Source: Gluconobacter kanchanaburiensis NBRC 103587
GTDB taxonomy: Bacteria; Pseudomonadota; Alphaproteobacteria; Acetobacterales; Acetobacteraceae
Assembly: GCF_007988905.1 (NCBI RefSeq)
Contig: NZ_BJVA01000010.1
Location: forward strand, 1-64,000
Length of the DNA: 64,000 nucleotides
Direction: 5' to 3'
This document shows positions 58,262 to 64,000 of the stretch, in pieces (position 1 is the stretch's first letter; each line of letters begins with the position of its first letter). The notes under the pieces are model-generated. The model did not search any database. It was not told the DNA's origin and saw nothing but the letters and a program-made list of their open reading frames with translations. The translations under genes and the position numbers were made by a program.

Positions 58262-59491
58262 ATGGCTACCGATATTCTAATGCCGGCGCTGTCGCCGACT
58301 ATGACTGAAGGCAAACTGGCCCGCTGGCTCAAAGCCGAAGGCGATACCGTCTCGGCCGGCGATGTGATTGCTGAAATCGAGACCGACAAGGCAACCATGG
58401 AAGTGGAAGCTGTAGACGAGGGCATCCTTGGCCGCATCCTAATCCAGGAAGGCGTCGAGGGTATTCCCGTCAACACGCCAATTGCCATTCTTGTGGAAGA
58501 TGGCGAGGCCGTGCCTGACGCCTCGTCCGAGCAGGCCGCAGCAGCTCCGAAGGCTGAGACGGCAAGCGCGGAAACAACGCCTGCTGCTCGGGCAGCTAAA
58601 GCTCCGGCTGAGGACAAGGGCGAGCGGATTTTCGTCTCTCCGCTCGCCAGACGTATGGCGCATGAGCGAGGCATTGCCCTTGACGCTCTGACAGGAAGTG
58701 GTCCGAACGGGCGTATTCTCAAGCGCGACGTTGAGAAAGGCCCGGCTGCGCCCAAGACGGCTCCAAAAGCTGCTGCTACGCCCGTCATTACCGCATCGGA
58801 AGAGACGGTCCGTCGGGTGCCGAACTCGACGATGCGCAAGGTGATCGCGCGTCGTCTGACAGAGTCTAAGACGCAGGTTCCGCATTTCTATGTCTCGATC
58901 GATATCGAGCTGGATGCGCTGCTGGCCCTGCGCTCGAAGCTGAATGCGGCCGCGCAAGAAAACAGCTTCAAGATCTCGGTCAATGACATGATGATCAAAG
59001 CCGTGGCGCTGGCGCTGAAGAAAGTTCCAGGCGTGAACGTCCAGTTCACGGATGCCGAGACGCTGCATTTCGAGAATGTCGATATTTCAATGGCCGTCTC
59101 AATTCCGGACGGGCTGATCACACCCATCATCCGCAATGCCGATCGCAAGTCCCTGCGCGACATCAGCGTCGAAGCCAAGGATCTGGCCAAGCGCGCGCGC
59201 GCCGGAAAGCTCAAACCCGAGGAATTCCAGGGCGGGACGTTCTCCGTTTCCAATATGGGGATGTTCGGCGTGCGTGACTTCGCGGCGATCATCAATCCGC
59301 CACAGGCCGGAATTCTGGCGATTGCGTCCGGCGAAAAGCGGGCCGTCGTGCGCGGTTCGGAGATTGCTGTTGCGACCGTGATGACGGCAACGCTGTCGGT
59401 CGATCATCGTGCAGTGGATGGGGCCCTTGGGGCCGAATGGCTGAATGCGCTGCGCGATATCGTGCAGAACCCTTACTTTCTGGTGGTCTGA
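58262..59491 (+). CDS. pdhC: Pyruvate dehydrogenase E2 (dihydrolipoamide acetyltransferase)
   Basis: E2 is the core of the complex and transfers the acetyl group to CoA. The 409-residue protein has one lipoyl domain (1-80, Lys in [12 protein letters not shown]), an Ala/Pro-rich hinge, a peripheral subunit-binding domain (RIFVSPLARRMAHERGIALDALTG, split motif, about 120-155), and the catalytic domain with SVDHRAVDGALGAEWL holding the active His and Asp. Its lipoyl coding region closely resembles that of pdhB. ATG 58262 follows the pdhB stop by 5 bases. Confidence 0.96.
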   Translation: MATDILMPALSPTMTEGKLARWLKAEGDTVSAGDVIAEIETDKATMEVEAVDEGILGRILIQEGVEGIPVNTPIAILVEDGEAVPDASSEQAAAAPKAETASAETTPAARAAKAPAEDKGERIFVSPLARRMAHERGIALDALTGSGPNGRILKRDVEKGPAAPKTAPKAAATPVITASEETVRRVPNSTMRKVIARRLTESKTQVPHFYVSIDIELDALLALRSKLNAAAQENSFKISVNDMMIKAVALALKKVPGVNVQFTDAETLHFENVDISMAVSIPDGLITPIIRNADRKSLRDISVEAKDLAKRARAGKLKPEEFQGGTFSVSNMGMFGVRDFAAIINPPQAGILAIASGEKRAVVRGSEIAVATVMTATLSVDHRAVDGALGAEWLNALRDIVQNPYFLVV

Positions 59492-59494
59492 ACC

Positions 59495-60901
59495 ATGTCC
59501 GATACATTCGATCTGATTGTTGTTGGTGGCGGTCCTGGCGGATATGTAGCTGCTCTGCGAGCCAGCCAGCTCGGCATGAGCGTGGCGCTTGTGGAAAGCA
59601 CGCATTTTGGTGGCGTCTGCCTGAACTGGGGCTGTATTCCGACCAAGGCGCTTCTGCGCTCTTCGGAAATCCATCATCTTCTGCATGAGCTGGGTACGTT
59701 CGGCCTTTCTGCAGACAATATCTCGTTCGACCTGTCCAAGATCGTGGGCCGATCACGCAGCATTGCGCGCCGGATGGGAGGCGGGATTGCCCATCTTCTA
59801 AAGAAAGCCAAGGTCACAACATTTGATGGCCGCGCCAAACTGACCGGACGTTCAGGAGAAGCCCATCAGGTCGCCATTACCAAGGATGGCGCGGCTGTAA
59901 CAACTATCAAGGCACCCCATGTTATTTTGGCAACGGGCGCGCGGGGACGCCAGCTTCCGGGGCTGGAGACGGACGGGACCCTGATCTGGGGGGCACGCGA
60001 GGCCATGACGCCGCAAGAACTACCGAAGCGTCTTCTGGTCATCGGGTCGGGCGCCATCGGCATCGAATTTGCTTCGTTCTATCGCAATATGGGCAGTGAA
60101 GTCACAATCGCCGAAGTGGCGGATCGGATCCTGATCGCCGAGGATCCAGAAATCAGTGCGGCCGCCCGCAAGGCTTTCGAGAAGCAGGGGATGACGATCA
60201 TCACCGGCGCGAAGGTCGGTCCACTGAACAAGAGCGAGAACGAAGTTTCCACGACAATTGAGAGTCCGAAGGGCAAGATTGATCTGACGGTGGACCGCGT
60301 CATCTGTGCTGTTGGCATTGTGGGCAATGTCGAGGATCTGGGGCTTGAAGGCACGAAGATTCAGGTGGATCGGACCCATATCGTCACGGATGGGTTCTGT
60401 CGTACAGGTGAGGCGGGGATCTACGCCATTGGCGATGTCGCCGGAGCGCCGTGGCTCGCCCATAAAGCGAGCCACGAGGCCATCTTGTGCGTTGAAAAGA
60501 TCGCCGGGCGTTCGCCGCAGCCTTTGCATCCGTTGAACATTCCGGGCTGTACCTATTCGCGCCCCCAGATCGCTTCTGTTGGACTTAGTGAAGAGAAAGC
60601 CATTGCCGCCGGACACAAGGTAAAGGTCGGCCGCTTCCCGTTCATTGCCAACGGTAAAGCCGTCGCTATGGGCGAGACAGACGGTCTGGTGAAAACAGTG
60701 TTCGATGCTGCAAGCGGTGAGCTTCTGGGGGCGCATATGATTGGCGCGGAAGTCACGGAAATGATTCAGGGCTATGTGATCGCCCGTACTGGCGAACTCA
60801 CAGAGGCAGAACTTATCGAAACGGTGTTCCCGCATCCGACCATCTCCGAGACCATGCATGAGGCAACTCTCGCGGCCTTCGACGGCCCGCTGCATATCTG
60901 A
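59495..60901 (+). CDS. lpdA: Dihydrolipoyl dehydrogenase
   Basis: LpdA (E3) reoxidises dihydrolipoamide and reduces NAD. The 468-residue flavoprotein starts [18 protein letters not shown] (FAD loop), has the redox disulfide in [16 protein letters not shown], an NAD loop in [17 protein letters not shown], and the C-terminal [13 protein letters not shown] with the active-site His-Glu. It follows pdhC by 3 bases and can also serve other 2-oxoacid complexes. Confidence 0.96.
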   Translation: MSDTFDLIVVGGGPGGYVAALRASQLGMSVALVESTHFGGVCLNWGCIPTKALLRSSEIHHLLHELGTFGLSADNISFDLSKIVGRSRSIARRMGGGIAHLLKKAKVTTFDGRAKLTGRSGEAHQVAITKDGAAVTTIKAPHVILATGARGRQLPGLETDGTLIWGAREAMTPQELPKRLLVIGSGAIGIEFASFYRNMGSEVTIAEVADRILIAEDPEISAAARKAFEKQGMTIITGAKVGPLNKSENEVSTTIESPKGKIDLTVDRVICAVGIVGNVEDLGLEGTKIQVDRTHIVTDGFCRTGEAGIYAIGDVAGAPWLAHKASHEAILCVEKIAGRSPQPLHPLNIPGCTYSRPQIASVGLSEEKAIAAGHKVKVGRFPFIANGKAVAMGETDGLVKTVFDAASGELLGAHMIGAEVTEMIQGYVIARTGELTEAELIETVFPHPTISETMHEATLAAFDGPLHI

Positions 60902-60906
60902 GCACC

Positions 60907-61875
60907 ATGTCCCAGCGCATCACCATCGATCATCGCGCGATGCCCATTCTCCGTCATCCGGAGAAGGCTCATCGCCCTGACAATCCGATTCAGCGCAAAC
61001 CGTCCTGGATTCGAGTCAAAGCGCCTAATCACCCAGTCTATCACGAGACGCGGGCGCTGATGCGCGATGCCGGTCTGGTTACGGTCTGCGAGGAAGCGGC
61101 ATGCCCCAATATCGGGGAATGCTGGTCGCAGCGTCATGCCACGATGATGATCATGGGCGAGATCTGCACCCGGGCCTGTGCGTTCTGCAACGTCACGACC
61201 GGGATGCCGAAGCATCTTGATGCAGACGAGCCCCGACGTGTTGGCGAGGCCGTGGCAAAACTCGGGCTGCGGCATGTCGTCATCACATCCGTGGACCGTG
61301 ACGATCTCGCAGATGGCGGTGCGGATCATTTCGCGCAGGTCATCCGTTCGATCCGACAGACATCTCCCGAGACCACGATTGAAATCCTCACCCCCGATTT
61401 CCTTCGCAAAGATGGGGCGCTGGAAGTTGTTGTGGCTGCACGGCCCGACGTGTTCAATCACAATATCGAGACTGTACCCCGACTATATCCCACCATCCGG
61501 CCAGGTGCGCGTTACTATCAATCCGTTCGACTTCTGGACGGAGTAAAGAAACTCGATCCTTCCATTTTTACCAAGTCCGGCCTGATGCTTGGCCTAGGCG
61601 AGGAGCGTATGGAAGTGGCTCAGGTGATGGATGATTTCAGGATCGCTGATGTCGATTTCCTGACACTGGGGCAATATCTCCAACCTTCCGCAAAACATGC
61701 GGCCGTTGAAAAGTTTATTACCCCCGACGAGTTTGACGGCTATGCTGCTGCTGCCCGTTCAAAAGGATTTCTTCAGGTCAGCGCCAGCCCCCTGACCCGG
61801 TCCTCCTATCATGCGGACAGCGACTTCGCGAAGCTTCAGGTCGCGCGAAGCAGCCGTCTGAAAGAAAGTCTCTGA
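60907..61875 (+). CDS. lipA: Lipoyl synthase
   Basis: LipA inserts sulfur into octanoyl groups to make the lipoyl cofactor used by PdhB and PdhC. The 322-residue radical-SAM protein has both iron-sulfur motifs: the auxiliary [12 protein letters not shown] (Cx4Cx5C) and the radical-SAM CTRACAFC (CxxxCxxC). The C-terminal RSSY(H)AD segment with the cluster-ligand Ser is present. It is 5 bases after lpdA, placing cofactor synthesis with its main user. Confidence 0.96.
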   Translation: MSQRITIDHRAMPILRHPEKAHRPDNPIQRKPSWIRVKAPNHPVYHETRALMRDAGLVTVCEEAACPNIGECWSQRHATMMIMGEICTRACAFCNVTTGMPKHLDADEPRRVGEAVAKLGLRHVVITSVDRDDLADGGADHFAQVIRSIRQTSPETTIEILTPDFLRKDGALEVVVAARPDVFNHNIETVPRLYPTIRPGARYYQSVRLLDGVKKLDPSIFTKSGLMLGLGEERMEVAQVMDDFRIADVDFLTLGQYLQPSAKHAAVEKFITPDEFDGYAAAARSKGFLQVSASPLTRSSYHADSDFAKLQVARSSRLKESL

Positions 61876-62357
61876 TGCCGACACATGCCGAGCAAAGGTT
61901 GATTGCCTACACACCGGATCAGCTTTTTGATCTTGTGGCGGATGTGGAAAAATATCCGCAGTTCTTGCCTTGGTGTGTCAAGGCGAGCATTCGCACGCGG
62001 ACTGAACAGGAACTGGTCGCAGACCTGACGATTGGCTTCGGGCCGTTTCGTGAGACCTTCACCAGTCGCGTCACTCTGGAGCGGCCGTCCCGGATCCGGG
62101 TGCGCTACGAGAAGGGGCCTTTCCGCTATCTCAATAACGTCTGGACCTTTACCCCTGACCCTCGTGGCTGTCTGGTCGATTTCTTTGTGGACTTTGAGTT
62201 CCGTTCAAGACTTCTACAGAACGCAATGGGTGTTGTTTTCAATGAAGGCGTACGCCTGATGGTGTCAGCCTTTATAAAACGGGCGCGCGATATCTATGGG
62301 GTACAAGCGACGAAAGCTGTGCCTCCTGCCGCGCCGGGGCTGTCTCAAGGAACATAA
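61875..62357 (+). CDS. COQ10/RatA-like lipid-binding (SRPBCC) protein
   Basis: A 160-residue START-like protein. It begins AEQRLIAYTPDQLFDLVADVEKYPQFLPWC, the mark of the COQ10/RatA family. Homologues bind ubiquinone or related lipids in respiration; RatA in E. coli was reported to block ribosome association. A quinone role is likelier in a strictly respiratory acetic acid bacterium, but is not shown. It overlaps the lipA stop (TGATG). Confidence 0.87.
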   Translation: MPTHAEQRLIAYTPDQLFDLVADVEKYPQFLPWCVKASIRTRTEQELVADLTIGFGPFRETFTSRVTLERPSRIRVRYEKGPFRYLNNVWTFTPDPRGCLVDFFVDFEFRSRLLQNAMGVVFNEGVRLMVSAFIKRARDIYGVQATKAVPPAAPGLSQGT

Positions 62358-62378
62358 AGTCTCGAAATATTTTCAAAA

Positions 62379-62420
62379 CCATTCGGTGTCTGACCCGTTG
62401 CAGCGTCAGACACCGAATGG
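62379..62420. repeat. Perfect 16-bp inverted repeat
   Basis: CCATTCGGTGTCTGAC (62379-62394) and its exact complement (62405-62420) flank a 10-base loop. No T-run follows. It may terminate the pdh operon inefficiently, or form a leader structure of the His-rich protein gene, 21 bases downstream. Confidence 0.9.
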
Positions 62421-62441
62421 TGACAAGAAAAGGATTACGTC

Positions 62442-62756
62442 ATGAAAAAAATTTCCTTCGGCGCTTTTGCCCTGACCGCTCTGGTTGCTGCTGCTTCCCC
62501 TGCCATCGCAGCACACCATCATCATGGTAAGCACCATGGCAAAGCCGCTCATACACAGAAGACTGACAGCGAGTCTGCGACGGATGCTCTGAATGCCCGT
62601 TCCCTTCAGCAGGCACAGACTCCGGTCGCGCCAAACGCTCCGACAGCCGCTGTTCCGCCCGTCGCCCCCACTGCGGTTCCTACCGCTCCCAGCCTTCAGG
62701 CCACTCCGCCGGCTCCCGCCGCTTCCACGATGCCCGCCCCAACACAGGGCGACTGA
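62442..62756 (+). CDS. Small exported His/Pro/Ala-rich protein
   Basis: A 104-residue secreted protein of unknown function. The Sec signal (KKISFGAFALTALVAAASPAIA) is followed directly by AHHHHGKHHGKAAH, a His cluster fit to bind metal ions, and then a low-complexity tail of Pro, Ala, Thr and Val. The start lies just after AAAAGGATTACGTC, which holds an AAGGA. The preceding 16-bp inverted repeat and the following terminator make it a separate unit. Confidence 0.75.
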   Translation: MKKISFGAFALTALVAAASPAIAAHHHHGKHHGKAAHTQKTDSESATDALNARSLQQAQTPVAPNAPTAAVPPVAPTAVPTAPSLQATPPAPAASTMPAPTQGD

Positions 62757-62775
62757 TTTCCAGAGTCTGTAATGA

Positions 62776-62808
62776 AAAAAACGGCCTCGTTTTTCGAGGC
62801 CGTTTTTT
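62776..62808. terminator. Bidirectional terminator
   Basis: A6-CGGCCTCG (62776-62789) and CGAGGCCG-T6 (62795-62808) form a perfect 14-bp stem around T5. It serves the His-rich protein gene and the convergent CinA-like gene. Confidence 0.93.
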
Positions 62809-63293
62809 CAGCTTTCCAGAACCATCAGAAGAGCTTCTCTTACAGAGAGACGCCTTACGGTCTGACGATCACCCATAAAGTGTTTCTGAACACTAATCGC
62901 CAGACCCGAGCGTGACGCGAGTGCAAAGCAAACCGTACCAACAGGTTTTGAAATTGTCCCGCCACCTGGTCCGGCAATTCCAGTCACAGACAATGCCAGA
63001 TCAGCATTCAACGCGTGGGAAAGACCACCTCGTGCCATTGCCTCCGCAGTCTGCAGACTAACGGCGCCAAAAAGCCGGAGTATCGTTTCCGGTACTCCGA
63101 CCGCGCTCGTTTTCAGGTCGTTGGAATAGGTGACAAAACTCCCTTCCAGTACCTCCGATGATCCTGGAAGATCACTCAGAGTGGCGCTGATCAGCCCTCC
63201 CGTGCAGCTCTCGACAGTGACCAGTCTGCGGCCTGACTGGCGCAAAGTTTCGAGCACCTTTTGGGCAAGGACAGGCAGATCGTTATCCGGCAT
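62808..63293 (-). CDS. CinA-family nicotinamide-nucleotide amidohydrolase
   Basis: A 161-residue protein equal to the C-terminal domain of CinA (PncC type), which deamidates nicotinamide mononucleotide in NAD recycling. The family core VTVESCTGGLISATLSDLPGSS (split motif) and TGIAGPGGGTISKPVGTV are present. The CinA N-terminal MoeA-like domain is absent. Its start overlaps the transglycosylase stop by 11 bases. Confidence 0.9.
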   Translation of the reverse strand: MPDNDLPVLAQKVLETLRQSGRRLVTVESCTGGLISATLSDLPGSSEVLEGSFVTYSNDLKTSAVGVPETILRLFGAVSLQTAEAMARGGLSHALNADLALSVTGIAGPGGGTISKPVGTVCFALASRSGLAISVQKHFMGDRQTVRRLSVREALLMVLES

Positions 63294-64000
63294 GCATGTT
63301 TCTCACGCGATAGACCATCATTCCCGCTTCAATGTTTTCAATATAAAGGCGCGTTTCGCGATAAGGAAGGCGCTCGATCCAGTCCAGAAGACCATCTTCC
63401 GACAGGGGCTCGGGCGGGGGATTAGCCTTTAACCACTGGTCAACCCGATGTGGACCGGCGTTGTAGGCCGCAAGAGCATACGGAATGACGTTTCCAAAGC
63501 GCCCCAGAAGCTGCGAGACATACGCATTACCAACTTTGAGATTTGTCTGGGGATCAGTCAGGGCAGCAGCCGAGACATTCAGAGATCCGAAATGAGCCTT
63601 GCGAACGATGTCTTTTGCAGCCGCAGGAAGAATCTGAAGCAGTCCGATGGCATGGGCACCACTGATCGCATCAGAATCGAAGCCACTTTCCTGCCTGATG
63701 ATGGCTGGAAGCAGACCATCGGGAATGGTTGAGGCATCAGGATAGGGATCGGGATAACCCTCGGGATAAAGAGGAATGCCTTTCCGCGCGAGCGCATAAG
63801 ATGCAAAGACTTCGGGAGCACTTACGCCAAGCCGGGAAGCCGCTACGGCCACGGCTTTCTGTCCCTCCGGCGAAGGATTGACTACTTCAAGCATCATCAG
63901 GAAATCCCGTGCGTGATCGGGATCCCCCGCCTGTACCAGATCCGTTGCAGCTTCAAGCAGATCCGGACGGCTGATTGCGCCTATAGCTGGGGAGGGAAGG
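63283..64000 (-). CDS. Lytic transglycosylase (SLT domain), 5' end outside the window
   Basis: This enzyme cleaves peptidoglycan glycan strands. Within the window 238 C-terminal codons are seen and the frame is open to base 64000, so the gene is cut by the edge. The SLT catalytic domain starts near LLPAIIRQESGFDSDAIS, with the catalytic Glu in RQESGF, then AIGLLQILPAAA, and ends IPYALAAYNAGPHRV and PYRETRLYIENIEAG. This order matches Slt70-type soluble transglycosylases. A Met at 63897 is internal and not the start. Confidence 0.88.
   Translation of the reverse strand, partial: LPSPAIGAISRPDLLEAATDLVQAGDPDHARDFLMMLEVVNPSPEGQKAVAVAASRLGVSAPEVFASYALARKGIPLYPEGYPDPYPDASTIPDGLLPAIIRQESGFDSDAISGAHAIGLLQILPAAAKDIVRKAHFGSLNVSAAALTDPQTNLKVGNAYVSQLLGRFGNVIPYALAAYNAGPHRVDQWLKANPPPEPLSEDGLLDWIERLPYRETRLYIENIEAGMMVYRVRNMHAG

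Overview
The window looks like chromosome from an acetic acid bacterium (Acetobacteraceae, probably Gluconobacter or a close relative). Three things suggest this: a hopanoid gene cluster of alphaproteobacterial type, the pdhA/pdhB(lipoyl)/pdhC/lpdA/lipA order, and a GTTC-N7-GTTC LexA box in front of lexA. The taxon is inferred from gene content and protein style, not from a database search. Almost everything is core metabolism or information processing. I see no transposase, prophage, CRISPR array or plasmid function.

Layout. 1-2.4 kb: a possible gene tail, tRNA-Ser(GGA), and a minus-strand lapA-like/pyrF/trpF operon. 2.5-6.2 kb: secB and a 1030-residue multidomain glycosyltransferase with WY..(Y/N)PDV repeats. 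6.2-9.5 kb: an odd tandem-repeat leader, an M20 peptidase, pdxA and pdxJ. 9.5-14.8 kb: a lipoprotein, DUF3126 and DUF2939 proteins, a moeB/DsrE pair, a secreted SH3 protein and pyruvate kinase. 14.8-26.7 kb: tyrA and hpnL on the minus strand, then hpnA-B-C, a two-gene minus-strand island (Tat-type aminotransferase and secreted cupin), then hpnD-E, shc and hpnG. 26.7-36.4 kb: an SSS symporter, rlmE, Ppx/GppA, tRNA-Gln(CTG), guaB, an rRNA methyltransferase, a GNAT enzyme, a cation/proton antiporter and a YkuD L,D-transpeptidase. 36.4-44.4 kb: a response regulator, xthA, an M19 dipeptidase, uvrC, pgsA, a lipoprotein, lexA, rpmG and an FtsB-like protein. 44.5-49.3 kb: eno, a DUF3429 protein, kdsA, pyrG and secG. 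49.7-55.7 kb: ppiD followed by trpE-G-D-C. 55.9-62.4 kb: the pyruvate dehydrogenase operon with lipA and a COQ10/RatA-like gene. 62.4-64.0 kb: a His-rich exported protein, a CinA-like amidase and a lytic transglycosylase that runs off the window.

How the genes work together. HpnC/D/E make squalene from farnesyl diphosphate, Shc cyclises it to hopene, and HpnG acts later on the adenosylated hopanoid. HpnH, which makes that substrate, is not in the window. The tryptophan pathway is split: trpE-G-D-C lies near 52-56 kb, trpF is with pyrF at the left end, and trpA/trpB are absent. PdhA-B-C, LpdA and LipA form one functional unit with its cofactor synthase.

I found no wholly new multigene system. 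The best candidates for follow-up are the exported aminotransferase/cupin pair inside the hopanoid cluster, the 23-bp tandem repeat with coupled mini-ORFs before the M20 peptidase, the large repeat-bearing glycosyltransferase, a signal-less YkuD transpeptidase, and a 16-bp perfect inverted repeat before the His-rich secreted protein.
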